Source: JANXUR01 sp038229415 (GTDB taxonomy: Bacteria > Acidobacteriota > Terriglobia > Terriglobales > Acidobacteriaceae). From it: a stretch of DNA of 64,000 nucleotides. The DNA is taken from contig JBBROM010000005.1 in assembly GCA_038229415.1 (NCBI GenBank), positions 62,001-126,000 on the forward strand. The letters run 5' to 3'. Of this stretch, positions 52,576-61,993 are shown in pieces (positions within the stretch are counted from its first letter, which is position 1; the number at the start of each line of letters is the position of its first letter). The translations under genes were made by a program, and so were the position numbers. Below the pieces are notes generated by a model. That model ran no database searches. It was given only the letters and a program-made list of their open reading frames with translations, and had not been told where the DNA came from.

Positions 52576-53013
52576 ATGGGAATGGCAATAGGTGGCAAGA
52601 GTGGCGGTCCGACCGCTGACATGAACGTGACGCCGATGATTGACGTTCTACTGGTGTTGATTATCATCTTCATGCTGATCACGCCGTTGACGCCGCATGG
52701 CTTGCAAGCGTTGGTACCGCAGCCTCCGAAGGACAAAACGCCTCCACCCGAGAATGATCGCACCGTGGTGGTGCAGGTGCTTGGCAATGGCAGTTCGCCT
52801 TCCACGATCAAGATCAACCAAGACGACGTGACTTTGGAAACGCTGGAAGGCCGGTTGACCGATATCTTCAAGCTGCGCGCGGAAAAGATCATGTTCGTGC
52901 GTGCTGACCAAGACATTCCGTTCGAGCAGGTGGCGCAGGTGATTGACGTTGCCCACTCCGCAGGCGTGGACAAGGTCGGTCTGGTGACGAAGAATATCGA
53001 AGCCGGGCACTAA
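52576..53013 (+). CDS. ExbD/TolR-family protein, second copy
   Basis: 145 residues: MNVTPMIDVLLVLIIIFMLI with the Asp in IDVLL, then a Pro/Lys linker and periplasmic domain. GAGGTGACCTT precedes the ATG. Two different ExbDs beside one ExbB suggest a heteromeric stator, as seen in gliding/TonB clusters of other phyla. Confidence 0.92.
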   Translation: MGMAIGGKSGGPTADMNVTPMIDVLLVLIIIFMLITPLTPHGLQALVPQPPKDKTPPPENDRTVVVQVLGNGSSPSTIKINQDDVTLETLEGRLTDIFKLRAEKIMFVRADQDIPFEQVAQVIDVAHSAGVDKVGLVTKNIEAGH

Positions 53014-53139
53014 AAAAGAGATCACGGCACTCGCCTTTGCAGGCGGGCGCTGGCGACGGTAAGAGAGGCAGCATCCTGAAGGTTTCGCGAAGGCGAACTT
53101 AGTGGCTGCCCACAACTTGACTGGGAGATGACGAACGCG

Positions 53140-53961
53140 ATGAAGCGAAGCGTACAAGTTCTTGCGCTGGTTGCCCTTACCGCTGCTCTGTTGGCGGCAA
53201 CGGGCTGCAATAAACTACAGGCCCGCGACCAACTGAACAAGGGAGTTCAGGCGTTTAAGGCACAGAAGTACGAGGATGCGGTCAACCGTTTCCAAAAGGC
53301 GATTGAGCTGGATCCTTCGCTGACGAACGCGCGTCTCTATCTTGCCACCGCACTGGCGCAGCAGTTTACGCCGGGCGCGGATTCGCCGGAGAACACCAAG
53401 TTCGGTAGCCAGGCGATTGACGAGTTCAAGAAGGTGCTGGACGGCGACCCGAAGAATATTCCCGCAGTCAAGGGTATCGCGTCGCTGTACTTTAACCTGA
53501 AGAACTTCGACGATGCCAAGAAATTCCACCGGCAAGCGACCGAGCTCGACCCCAATGACCCCGAAGCGTACTACTCCATCGCGGTGATTGACTGGACGCA
53601 GACCTACAAGCCGCGTCAGGAATTGAAGAAGAAGCTGAACATTGGCGGCACCGACCCCATCAAAGACAAAAAGGCCTGCAACGAGCTGAAGGCAACCAGT
53701 GGCCCGTTGGTGGATGAGGGTATTGATGCCATCAACAAGGCGCTGGTGATTCGTCCCGATTACGACGACGCCATGGCCTACATGAACTTGCTGTTCCGCG
53801 AACGTGCCGACTTGCAGTGCGAAGACCTGAAGGCACGCGACGCGGACATCAAGACAGCGAATGATTGGGTAGACAAGACACTGGCCACCAAGAAAGCCAA
53901 GGCCGAGAAGGCGCAAGGCCCGGGCGGCATTGTGATGGATAACAGCGGTAACCTGAAGTAA
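53140..53961 (+). CDS. TPR-containing lipoprotein
   Basis: About 273 residues: signal peptide and lipobox LLAATGC (Cys about 23), then TPR units (DQLNKGVQAFKAQKYEDAVNRFQKAIELDP and others) up to about residue 240, ending in a Lys/Ala-rich tail. A likely outer-membrane scaffold for the TonB-ExbBD module by position. An ATG 12 bases upstream is an alternative start. Confidence 0.85.
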   Translation: MKRSVQVLALVALTAALLAATGCNKLQARDQLNKGVQAFKAQKYEDAVNRFQKAIELDPSLTNARLYLATALAQQFTPGADSPENTKFGSQAIDEFKKVLDGDPKNIPAVKGIASLYFNLKNFDDAKKFHRQATELDPNDPEAYYSIAVIDWTQTYKPRQELKKKLNIGGTDPIKDKKACNELKATSGPLVDEGIDAINKALVIRPDYDDAMAYMNLLFRERADLQCEDLKARDADIKTANDWVDKTLATKKAKAEKAQGPGGIVMDNSGNLK

Positions 53962-53984
53962 GCATAGTGATTGGTTGTGCATGA

Positions 53985-54011
53985 GAGCCACTCCACTGGA
54001 GTGGCTCTTTT
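53985..54011 (+). terminator. Rho-independent terminator of the tonB-exbBD cluster
   Basis: GAGCCACTC-CACTG-GAGTGGCTC (9-bp stem) followed by TTTT, 23 bases after the TPR lipoprotein stop. Confidence 0.88.
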
Positions 54012-54109
54012 GTTTGTGGGTGCGCTGGGGCGTTGTGATGAGGTGCGCTTCGGCGATCCGAGCGGGGCAAGGTAGTATGGTCAATGATCCACGATGTCCG
54101 GAGGGGAAC

Positions 54110-55615
54110 GTGAAGCCGTTGTTCCGCAAAATTCTGATCGCAAATCGAGGTGAGATTGCCGTGCGAGTGATGCGTGCCTGCCGCGAACTGGGGATCGCTT
54201 CGGTGGCAGTGTATTCAGAGGTGGACCGCAAGGCGCTGCATGTGCGCAAGGCGGATGAGGCGTATCCGATTGGGCCGGCTGCGGCGAGTGAATCGTATTT
54301 GCGGGCGGACAAGATTTTGGATGTAGCGAAGCGCGCCGGTGCGGATGCAATTCATCCGGGGTATGGGTTTCTATCGGAGAATGCGGAGTTTGCGCGGCAA
54401 TGCGCTGCAGCGGGTGTGAAGTTTATTGGCCCTACGGCGGAAGCGATGGAGAAGATGGGGTCGAAGACGCGCGCGCGTCAGCATATGAAGGCGGCGGGTG
54501 TGCCCTTTGTGCCGGGAACGGATCGCGGATTGGCTTCGATTGCCGAGGCGAAGGAAGTCGCGAGCCGGGTCGGGTATCCGGTGATGCTGAAGGCGGCGGC
54601 TGGCGGTGGCGGCAAGGGGATGCGGCTGGTGCATGGCGAAGCTGATCTCGAGTCGGCGCTGCTGGGCGCACAGAGCGAGGCGCAACGGTCGTTTGGCGAT
54701 GGCGAAGTGTATATCGAGAAGGCGATTGTGAATCCGCGGCACATTGAGGTGCAAGTGTTCGCCGACGAGCATGGGAATACGGTATATCTTGGCGAGCGCG
54801 AGTGTTCGATTCAGCGGCGGCATCAGAAGGTGGTGGAAGAGTGCCCGTCACCGATTGTGGATGCAGATATGCGGCGGCGAATGGGCGAGACGGCGGTGCG
54901 AGTGGCGCAGGCGGCGGGCTACACCAATGCGGGGACGGTTGAGTTTCTGGTGGATCAGGAGAAGAACTTCTACTTTCTGGAGATGAATACGCGGTTGCAG
55001 GTGGAGCATCCAGTGACGGAGTTAGTAACTGGTCTCGACTTAGTGCATTTGCAGATACAGGTGGCGGCGGGCGAGCCGCTGCCGTTTCGCCAAGAAGAGG
55101 TTAGCCTGCGGGGTCATGCGATTGAGTGCCGCATTTATGCGGAGGATCCGGATAACAACTACTTTCCGTCTCCGGGCAAGATTGAGATGGAGATGGTGCC
55201 GGAAGGGCCGGGGATTCGGCGTGATAGCGGGGTGTATGCCGGGTGGACCGTGCCGATTGAGTATGATCCGCTGCTGGCGAAGTTGATTGGTTACGGCGAG
55301 ACGCGTGAACAGGCGCGAGTGCGGCTGCTGCGGGCGCTGGATGAGTATACGATTGGCGGGATCAAGACGAATCTTTCACTGTTCCGGCGGATTTTGAGGG
55401 ATGCAGATTTCTGCGCGGGCAAGCTGGATACTGGATTTCTGGATCGCATGATGGCGGGCGAGGCCGGAGCCGCACTGAAACCGGATGCCGATATCGCAGC
55501 GATCGCGGCGGGGCTTTTCACGGTGCTCGATGGAGTGCCTAAGCAGGCTAATAGTGTTGTGCGAGTAGAAGAGTCTACGTGGAAGCGTGCGGCGCGCGCG
55601 GATGGGTTACGTTAG
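54110..55615 (+). CDS. Biotin carboxylase subunit of an acyl-CoA carboxylase
   Basis: ATP-dependent carboxylation of biotin, the first half-reaction of acetyl- or propionyl-CoA carboxylase. 501 residues: FRKILIANRGEIAVRVMRACRELG, AGGGGKGMR ATP-grasp loop, RECSIQRRHQKVVEE, EMNTRLQVEHPVTE and the C-terminal RLLRALDEYTIGGIKTN. The GTG at 54110 has AGGGG seven bases ahead. The carrier subunit follows after 30 bases; the carboxyltransferase is at 11218-12777. Confidence 0.95.
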   Translation: MKPLFRKILIANRGEIAVRVMRACRELGIASVAVYSEVDRKALHVRKADEAYPIGPAAASESYLRADKILDVAKRAGADAIHPGYGFLSENAEFARQCAAAGVKFIGPTAEAMEKMGSKTRARQHMKAAGVPFVPGTDRGLASIAEAKEVASRVGYPVMLKAAAGGGGKGMRLVHGEADLESALLGAQSEAQRSFGDGEVYIEKAIVNPRHIEVQVFADEHGNTVYLGERECSIQRRHQKVVEECPSPIVDADMRRRMGETAVRVAQAAGYTNAGTVEFLVDQEKNFYFLEMNTRLQVEHPVTELVTGLDLVHLQIQVAAGEPLPFRQEEVSLRGHAIECRIYAEDPDNNYFPSPGKIEMEMVPEGPGIRRDSGVYAGWTVPIEYDPLLAKLIGYGETREQARVRLLRALDEYTIGGIKTNLSLFRRILRDADFCAGKLDTGFLDRMMAGEAGAALKPDADIAAIAAGLFTVLDGVPKQANSVVRVEESTWKRAARADGLR

Positions 55616-55645
55616 TGCGTTGCGAATACTTTCGAGGAATTCAAG

Positions 55646-56152
55646 ATGACTTATGAAATCCTGATTGACGGCAAGAAGTCGAAGCTAGAGCTACAGCTTA
55701 TTGAACAAGGCTTCCGCTGCGTGCTCGATGGGCGCGAAGTGCCGGTGGATGCACAGATAGTAGCGCCAGATATTCTGTCTCTGGTGATCGGCGAGAACGG
55801 CCGGCGATCGTTCGAGGTGACGCGCGAGCGCATGAACGACGAGACGTTTGTGTGGGTTGGGAATGCGCGCTATGCGGTTGAGGTGCGCGATCCGCGGGCG
55901 CGGCGCACGGCGGCTGCCAGCGCTGGTGATGCCGCCGGGCCGAAAAAGCTAAAGGCTCCCATGCCGGGCAAGGTGGTAAAGGTGATGGTGGCAGTGGGCC
56001 AAGAAGTAGAAGCGGGGCAAGGAGTGATCGTGATTGAAGCAATGAAGATGCAGAATGAGTTGAAGTCGCCGAAGCAGGGCGTGGTGACGAAGATCACCGC
56101 TGTCGAAGGCACGAATGTTAATTCGGGTGATGTTCTGGTGGTGGTGGAGTAG
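55646..56152 (+). CDS. Biotin carboxyl carrier protein
   Basis: 168 residues. A 90-residue N-terminal beta domain, an Ala-rich linker, then the biotinyl domain (LKAPMPGKVVKVMVAVGQEVEAGQGVIVIEAMKMQNEL) with the biotin-accepting Lys in EAMKM. Probable partner of the biotin carboxylase upstream, forming the separate-subunit acyl-CoA carboxylase. Confidence 0.94.
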   Translation: MTYEILIDGKKSKLELQLIEQGFRCVLDGREVPVDAQIVAPDILSLVIGENGRRSFEVTRERMNDETFVWVGNARYAVEVRDPRARRTAAASAGDAAGPKKLKAPMPGKVVKVMVAVGQEVEAGQGVIVIEAMKMQNELKSPKQGVVTKITAVEGTNVNSGDVLVVVE

Positions 56153-56169
56153 GTTAGCGGAAGTCTATA

Positions 56170-56211
56170 CATCCCCACTCAAGCCAAAATCAGGCTTGAA
56201 TGGGCCACCCG
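56170..56211. repeat. Diverged R-C-like hairpin
   Basis: CCCCACTCAAGCC, short loop, GGCTTGAATGGGCCACCC; inner arms TCAAGCC/GGCTTGA pair perfectly. Confidence 0.6.
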
Positions 56212-56242
56212 CCTGTATCTTGTAATTAGGATCTGCATTGCA

Positions 56243-56641
56243 ATGACAGATTCAATGGCTGAAACAGTAATCGAGAAGTTTTCTCAAATTCGATGGCCTG
56301 ACATGGCACTGATTGCGATCAGGACTGAACGACGGGACGAAATCGACGACCTTGTCTTGGAAATGTTTGGACTCTATTCCGAGGTAGGCGCTAAGTTTGA
56401 ACTACGTTTTGAGGATACGACATTCCTGCGCCTTGGCATTGATTTTGCTTCCAAGCGATCCTGCTCCGATGCTTTAGACGGGGCTATCTGCCACTTAAGT
56501 TCTCCGTGGAAGATATCTTTGATCGAGTCAAATCCCTACGATGATTTTTCCTCATACCTTCACTATGAGATAGGGTTGGTCCCTAAAGGAGGGAAGATTG
56601 ATTTACTGGCGCGAACCTTCACTTTGAGCCCCTTGCAATGA
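56243..56641 (+). CDS. Small unknown protein
   Basis: 132 residues, no signal peptide. IRWPDMALIAIRTERRDEIDDLVLEMF and LRFEDTTFLRLGIDFASKRS suggest a small alpha/beta fold. AT-richer than neighbours and lying between repeats, so possibly acquired. No family recognised; it might be an orphan immunity or antitoxin-like protein but there is no evidence for either. Confidence 0.55.
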   Translation: MTDSMAETVIEKFSQIRWPDMALIAIRTERRDEIDDLVLEMFGLYSEVGAKFELRFEDTTFLRLGIDFASKRSCSDALDGAICHLSSPWKISLIESNPYDDFSSYLHYEIGLVPKGGKIDLLARTFTLSPLQ

Positions 56642-56841
56642 GCTTCTTTGAAGTCTCGAAAGTCCCATTGCCCGGGGTGGCAGTTGGCGCAAAATCAAAA
56701 GCCGGAATATGAAGAGACGGGTGGCACACCCTCCACCCGCCCGTCGCGAGAGCCGTCCGCCGAAAGAACCGCAAATGCCAACTACGCATGACGGTTTGAT
56801 TTTACGTGATGGTGGGGTTTTGTTTGGCGAGCTAGGGTTTT

Positions 56842-56890
56842 TGCATCCCACCCTAGTCCGCGAAAGGCGCGCGGACGAGTGTGGGGCACC
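56842..56890. repeat. R-C hairpin repeat copy
   Basis: CATCCCACCCTAGTCCGC, GAAAGGC, GCGCGGACGAGTGTGGGGCACC. The remaining 56642-56841 gap contains no gene. Confidence 0.8.
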
Positions 56891-56962
56891 GAGGTTGTAG
56901 ACTTTGACGAAGGAATGCGGAGATAACGTGGGCCACATGCCATTCAAGGATAATTCCTCACT

Positions 56963-57346
56963 ATGAATTACATTAACGGCGATCCTGTGTTTTATCTTGT
57001 TTCTGGAGAGCGCAGCGAACCGACAATTCCTACGGCGTGTAGATATTTAGGACGATTGCGCGATTCTCGCCGAGATGACTACATGCTGGTAGCTATTGAC
57101 CCGGTCATCCATGGGGCGAAATATGGGATGGGGCAACAAGACATTGATCAACTGGTCTTATCCACCAGGTTGGTTGGAGCTAGTCTCTTAAGACAATGGC
57201 CATGTTTTGTGTATGTGATGCGAGTCGTGGAAAACTCGATATTGACCAGCCTTACTATCCGCGAAGACGATGTACAGATGATTAGCTGGGGTTCCCTCCA
57301 TCAGTCTGAAGAGGATGCCGCTCGAGTCGCGGCTATGAGCGGTTAA
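56963..57346 (+). CDS. Small unknown protein
   Basis: 127 residues starting NYINGDPVFYLVSGERSEPTIP; soluble, alpha/beta pattern, with DIDQLVLSTRLVGASLLRQWPCFVYVMRV in the middle and an acidic C-terminal third. AT-richer than surrounding genes. No family recognised. It stands alone between an R-C and an R-A element. Confidence 0.55.
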   Translation: MNYINGDPVFYLVSGERSEPTIPTACRYLGRLRDSRRDDYMLVAIDPVIHGAKYGMGQQDIDQLVLSTRLVGASLLRQWPCFVYVMRVVENSILTSLTIREDDVQMISWGSLHQSEEDAARVAAMSG

Positions 57347-57450
57347 CTCAAGCCCCTTGTGCGGTGCTGACTAAGTGAGTATGCCTTGGTGGCAGAGCGT
57401 AGGGGTGGCTGCTTGCCCACTCCAGCCGAGTGTAGCCGACAGCGTAAGCG

Positions 57451-57505
57451 AAAAACTTTCGGGGCTTTGCCCCGACTGGACTGGCGAGGGCGCCTGTCCC
57501 CACAC
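57451..57505. repeat. R-A double-hairpin repeat copy
   Basis: CGGGGCTTTGCCCCG and CTGGCGAGGGCGCCTGTCC; the first hairpin has GGGGC/GCCCC in place of GGAGC/GCTCC, a paired change. Confidence 0.85.
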
Positions 57506-57516
57506 GAGCTTCTGCC

Positions 57517-58572
57517 CTAGTTTCCGCCGCCGCGTTCCAGTACTTTTTCTGCGTAGAAGTTTTCGATTTTGGCCTTGTTGCGGATTACGTCCATAAAAGC
57601 GGTCTTTAGCAACTGTTCGCGGCTGGTGCGCATTTGTTCGCGGATGACTTGCTGCACGCGGGGGTCGCTGATCTCGCGCTGTCCGGCGGGCTCGCGGCCG
57701 AGCAACTTGACGACGCGGAAGCCTGCGGGGCTGCGCGGGTCGCCGATGGGGATGACCTGGGTGTGCTGGCCGGGTTGCAGATGATTCAGGGCGTCGCGGG
57801 TAATGGGGTCGCTCTTGAAGGCAGACTCGGGGGCGAAGCCGAGGTCGCCGCCGTTGGCGGCGCTTTGCGGGTCTTCGGAGTAGTTGGTGGCGAGAGTGGC
57901 GAAGTCGGCGCCCTTGTCGAGTTCGTTGAGGATGCCCTGAATCTTCTTACGGGCGTCGGCCTCGGCTTGCGCCTTGCCGTTGGCAAAGTTATGCGACTGT
58001 GGGCCGGGCTGTGCGCTCACCGCGATCTGGGCGATGTGGTACTGGGTCTCGATGAGGTTGAACTCGGAGCGATGCGCGTTGTAAAAGCCGGTAATCTCCT
58101 GATCGGTGACGTTGATGCGTGAAGTGATCTCTTTGTTGAAGACCTTTTCCTGCGTGAGGCTGAGGCGGATGTCGCGCTTCAGGTCGTCGAGCGTCATCTT
58201 CATCTCGTCGAGCCGCTTCTGGAATTTTTCCGGCGTGTCGTAAGGCGACTTGAGCTCGGTGAGCTTGCGGTTGACTTCGTCGTCGCTGGCGACGAGCTTG
58301 AGCTTTTCGGCCTGAGCCATCAGCAGTTCGCTGTCAACGAGTTCCTTGATGATGGAGAGGCGGAGATTCGTGGCCTGCTCGCCGATGGGCAGCGCCTGCG
58401 TGCCAGTCGTCTGGTTCTGAAAGCGCTTTTCGACGTCGGGGGCGGTGATGTCCTTGCCATTGACGCGGGCCATGATCTCGTCGGAGGGCTTACGGTTGCA
58501 GGCGGAGGTGGTCATCAAGGCAGCGAGGATCAGCGCGAACGCGGACGAGCGGGGGTTGAGTTTCAAGATCAT
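57517..58572 (-). CDS. Periplasmic peptidyl-prolyl isomerase (PpiC/SurA type) lipoprotein
   Basis: 351 residues. A signal peptide with lipobox TTSAC (Cys about 25) is followed by a SurA N-terminal-like helical chaperone region (about 30-165) and a parvulin domain (about 195-300, with QYHIAQIAVSA, FATLATNYSEDPQSAANGGDLGF and GPR...GFRVVKLL). It should help fold or deliver outer-membrane proteins. The ATG at 58572 is used because the upstream extension is atypical. Confidence 0.88.
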   Translation of the reverse strand: MILKLNPRSSAFALILAALMTTSACNRKPSDEIMARVNGKDITAPDVEKRFQNQTTGTQALPIGEQATNLRLSIIKELVDSELLMAQAEKLKLVASDDEVNRKLTELKSPYDTPEKFQKRLDEMKMTLDDLKRDIRLSLTQEKVFNKEITSRINVTDQEITGFYNAHRSEFNLIETQYHIAQIAVSAQPGPQSHNFANGKAQAEADARKKIQGILNELDKGADFATLATNYSEDPQSAANGGDLGFAPESAFKSDPITRDALNHLQPGQHTQVIPIGDPRSPAGFRVVKLLGREPAGQREISDPRVQQVIREQMRTSREQLLKTAFMDVIRNKAKIENFYAEKVLERGGGN

Positions 58573-58659
58573 CTCTTTCTTCCGGAAGGGTGGTGGCGGG
58601 AGTTTTGCCGCCACGGACAAGGCTTCCGGGTACTGTTTCCATTGTAAAGCACGGGGAAT

Positions 58660-58705
58660 GATCCCACCCTAGCGCCGAACTGCACGGCGCGAGGGTGGGG
58701 CACCA
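58660..58705. repeat. R-C hairpin repeat copy
   Basis: ATCCCACCCTAGCGCCG, AACTGCA, CGGCGCGAGGGTGGGGCACC; perfect CGCCG/CGGCG inner arms. Confidence 0.85.
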
Positions 58706-58762
58706 GGCGCTTTTGGGTATGGGCTGGAGGTGCTAGTGGTATCGGCAGGGTTTGCAGCGTCG

Positions 58763-58830
58763 GGGTCCTTCGACTTCGCAAACGCCCGCGCAAGGAGCGC
58801 GGTCGACTTGCTGCGCTCAGGATGACACGG
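58763..58830. repeat. R-D repeat copy
   Basis: GGTCCTTCGACTTCGC end, a CGCCCGCGC/GCGCGG inner region and TGCGCTCAGGATGACACGG. Confidence 0.75.
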
Positions 58831-58846
58831 ATTTGGTTGGCGAAAA

Positions 58847-58890
58847 TCCCCACCCTGTCCGCAAAGTGCGCGGACAAGGATGGGGCACCC
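58847..58890. repeat. R-C hairpin repeat copy
   Basis: CCCACCCTGTCCGC, AAAGTGC, GCGGACAAGGATGGGGCACCC. Confidence 0.85.
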
Positions 58891-58923
58891 GGCTCAAGAT
58901 GACACGCGATGTGAGGGTAGGGT

Positions 58924-60504
58924 CTAGTTCTTCGAGTTGGCCTCGATGAAGCTGGTTACGTTGTCGTGCAGCTTGGTCAGGTCGGGGTCGTGGATGTACA
59001 TCATGTGGCCGGCGTCGTAGTAGTCGAGGCGGATGCGGCCCTGCATGCGGTCGGGCAGGCCGAGGTGCTGGACGGTGTACTCGGAGCCGTAGAACGGCGT
59101 GGCCATGTCGTAGATGCCGTTTTCCACCTGCACTTTGAGGTGCTGGTTGGTCTGCATGGCGTTGAGCAAGTCGCCTTCTACATTGGGCGCTCCGGGGAAG
59201 CCGAAGCCTTGTCCTCCGTCGTGCTTCCAATCCCATTGTTGTGAGCCTTCGGCGAAGATGTGGAAGTCTTTGTCGGTGGTGAATTTGAGCTCTTCGCGGA
59301 CATAACTGTTGAAGGCGGCGACGAAGGCTCCGCTGATGGCGTCGGACTGCGGGTCGGTCTCGGCGTACTCGGTGAGCGAATCCACGATGGGGCTGGAGAA
59401 GCGGGAGTCGAGCCGACCGGTGCCGAGGCCGCGGGTGCGCTGCAGTTCCGCCATAAAGCGCGGCAGCGGTACGCGCAGGTTCGACTTGGCGATGTAATCG
59501 GCGCTGAGCCCGGTGTAGCGAGCGAGTTTGGTCGCCATGTCAGCCTTTTCGGCGGGGGTAATGGTGTCGCCTTTCAGCAACGCCAGGGCATACTCGGTTG
59601 AGGCGAACTTGCGGGCATCCTGAAGGAAGCTGTTGAGGTCTGAGCCGCAGTTGGTGAGCACCTTGTGGTAGCAGGCGGTGGCGGCGTAACTGGGCACGTA
59701 GAGAATGTAGGAGAGATCGTCGCCGGGCAGGAAGGAGATGGTACCGAGGTCGAGCACCATGCTGACCATGATGACGCCGTTGAAGTAGATGCCGTCATGA
59801 CCCTGGATGTGGTTGACTACGGCCGCGTTGCGGAAGGTGCCATAGCTTTCGCCGAGCAGGAACTTGGGCGAGTTCCAGCGATTGCTTTTGGTGATGTAGT
59901 TCTTGATGAAGTGGGCGATGGACTTGGCGTCAGCGTCCACACCGTAGAAGTCTTTGTCTTTCGCTTTGCCGACGGCGCGGCTAAAGCCCGTGCCCACCGG
60001 GTCAATCATCACAATATCGGTCTTGTCGAGGATGGAGCTGGCGTTATCCACGAGCCTGAAGGGAGCGTTGGGCGTGGCTTCGGGGTCGGTGGTGACGACG
60101 CGGCGCGGACCGAGTGCGCCCATGTGCAGCCAGAGCGAAGCGGAGCCGGGGCCGCCGTTGTAGGCGAAGGTGATGGGGCGTGTGGAGGCGTCCTTTACGT
60201 CGCTCTTGGTGTAGGCAGTGTAGAAGACGCTGGCAGTGGCTTCGCCCATGTCGTCCTTGAGCAGCAGGGTGCCAGCTGTAGCCTTGTAGGCGATGGTTTG
60301 GCCGCCTACCTTGATGGAGTGGTCGGTGACGGTGGATTCTTCTTTGGGCTTTTCGGCAGCGGCGTCCGGTTTGGCAGCGTCTGGCTTCGCGTCGGCGGGT
60401 TTAGCGTCCGGGGCCTGGGCTGCGAGATGGGATGGAGTGCCGAAGGCCAGGGCGCATGCCAGCAGGCCGAGAATGAGTGAGCGAGGGTAAGTCGAGTTCG
60501 TCAT
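58924..60504 (-). CDS. Exported serine carboxypeptidase (S10) family protein
   Basis: 526 residues. Signal peptide about 1-29, an Ala/Lys/Asp/Pro linker (about 30-55), then the alpha/beta-hydrolase S10 domain: FAYNGGPGSASLWLHMG, FLLGESYGTFRNAAV with the nucleophile Ser, NGIYDMATPFYGSE with the acid Asp, and DYYDAGHMMYIHD with the His. Likely trims C-terminal residues from peptides outside the cytoplasm. The start at 60504 gives a clean signal peptide. Confidence 0.9.
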   Translation of the reverse strand: MTNSTYPRSLILGLLACALAFGTPSHLAAQAPDAKPADAKPDAAKPDAAAEKPKEESTVTDHSIKVGGQTIAYKATAGTLLLKDDMGEATASVFYTAYTKSDVKDASTRPITFAYNGGPGSASLWLHMGALGPRRVVTTDPEATPNAPFRLVDNASSILDKTDIVMIDPVGTGFSRAVGKAKDKDFYGVDADAKSIAHFIKNYITKSNRWNSPKFLLGESYGTFRNAAVVNHIQGHDGIYFNGVIMVSMVLDLGTISFLPGDDLSYILYVPSYAATACYHKVLTNCGSDLNSFLQDARKFASTEYALALLKGDTITPAEKADMATKLARYTGLSADYIAKSNLRVPLPRFMAELQRTRGLGTGRLDSRFSSPIVDSLTEYAETDPQSDAISGAFVAAFNSYVREELKFTTDKDFHIFAEGSQQWDWKHDGGQGFGFPGAPNVEGDLLNAMQTNQHLKVQVENGIYDMATPFYGSEYTVQHLGLPDRMQGRIRLDYYDAGHMMYIHDPDLTKLHDNVTSFIEANSKN

Positions 60505-60718
60505 GATGTTTGGATACGCCCCTGTAAGTTGAAAGTTCCCCGGAAAATGGAAGCAGTCGAATTTTAGCCGGGTGGAGAGACCTTGACAACAGACGAGCGG
60601 GGCAGGGATTGGTGAGCAGGCGGAGTGCTCACGCGGTTGCTGCACCAACACTACACGGTGCTAGAATCCATGCTGCGCTAGTCAAAGGCCCTTTGTGAGG
60701 CGCTTCGGATGGTGAGTA

Positions 60719-61975
60719 ATGAGAATTTTCAGCGGTAATCTTTCGCATGCTGCATCGCTGTTAGCGCTTTTGATGGCGGCCGGAACCCTGGCTACTGTAG
60801 GGTTTCCGCGTCCGCTCATCGCGCAGACGTTCGAGTCGCTTCACTCATTTCAGGGCGGGAACGACGGAACAGGGCCAAGTTCCCTGGTGCGGGATCCTTC
60901 GGGCAATCTGTACGGCATCGTCCCGGGTGGGCCGGCGAGTGGCTTCGTGTTTCAGCTCTCGCCCCCCGCTGTCCCCGGAGGCGCGTGGACCAATACCGAC
61001 ATTTTCGACTTTCCGGGACCGCTGTTCAGCTCGGGCACCCTTTTTCCGCAGAGCATCACTGTGGACAAGAACGGGAACCTCTACGGGGCTTCGCGTTCTG
61101 GCTATAACCGCGAGGGGCTGATTTACCAATTGCGCAAGCCCGCTGTGGCTGGTGAAAAGTGGCAGTTTCGAATCATGCACCAGTTCGCGGGCGACGGCAG
61201 CGAGGGCTCCACGCCCCAAGGCCCAGTGGTCAATGCGGCAGGAACACTCTACGGTGCAAATATGTCCGGGGGCCTGAATGGAACAGGTACGGTTTACGAA
61301 CTCACTCCGTCAGAGTCGGGATGGAAGTTGACGATCCTCTACAACTTCCTGCCGTTTTCGGCTCGAGGAGCCGTACCGGCTGACGTCGAGTTTCCATTCG
61401 GGCCGCTCTATTTGGATCGGACGGGCTCCCTGTATGGTGTGACCGAGTATGGACAGCTTGACGCGGGCGGTGCTACCCAAGGCGGGGTGTTTGCGCTTTC
61501 GCCTCCGGTTTCCGCCGGAGCGAGTTGGACGGAAAGGTTCTACTATTTCCCCGTCAGTGGTACCCTTGGCAATCCCTGTGGGCGCCTGGCAACGGACAAG
61601 GATGGCAACATTTTTGGCGCGAACGTAAATGGCACCTTCTTCCAGCTCGCACCGTCCGGCCAGAGCTACGCGGAGACCACGCTGTGGAATGCTGGCGGCG
61701 GGGGCGGCGGCTATTACGGCGGCGGGGTATTGCGTGACGCTGCGTCGGGGAACCTTTTTGGCGTCAACTTTGTTAATAGCGTCCTCGAACTGGTCCCGCC
61801 TCCGCAGGCAAACGGGTCGTGGACGGAGCAGACTCTGTACAACTTCGGCCTGAGCGGCGACGGTGCCATTCCGTCGGAGCTCGTCCGCGATCCCTCGGGC
61901 ACCATTTACGGCATTACCCTGCTAGGTGGGTCGAGCACGACGGGGGTGGGCACGGTGTTTCAGATCGTGCCGTAG
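60719..61975 (+). CDS. Secreted GloVer tandem-repeat protein
   Basis: 418 residues: signal peptide (about 1-36) and repeated units of the type DPSGNLYGIVPGGPASGFVFQLSP, NAAGTLYGANMSGG and DPSGTIYGITLLGGSS...GTVFQI, the GloVer-containing repeat pattern frequent in Acidobacteriota. Such repeats form a beta-propeller-like chain; function unknown. It stops 18 bases before the converging thioredoxin-like gene. Confidence 0.88.
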   Translation: MRIFSGNLSHAASLLALLMAAGTLATVGFPRPLIAQTFESLHSFQGGNDGTGPSSLVRDPSGNLYGIVPGGPASGFVFQLSPPAVPGGAWTNTDIFDFPGPLFSSGTLFPQSITVDKNGNLYGASRSGYNREGLIYQLRKPAVAGEKWQFRIMHQFAGDGSEGSTPQGPVVNAAGTLYGANMSGGLNGTGTVYELTPSESGWKLTILYNFLPFSARGAVPADVEFPFGPLYLDRTGSLYGVTEYGQLDAGGATQGGVFALSPPVSAGASWTERFYYFPVSGTLGNPCGRLATDKDGNIFGANVNGTFFQLAPSGQSYAETTLWNAGGGGGGYYGGGVLRDAASGNLFGVNFVNSVLELVPPPQANGSWTEQTLYNFGLSGDGAIPSELVRDPSGTIYGITLLGGSSTTGVGTVFQIVP

Positions 61976-61993
61976 GATCCAAGGCGGTAACCG

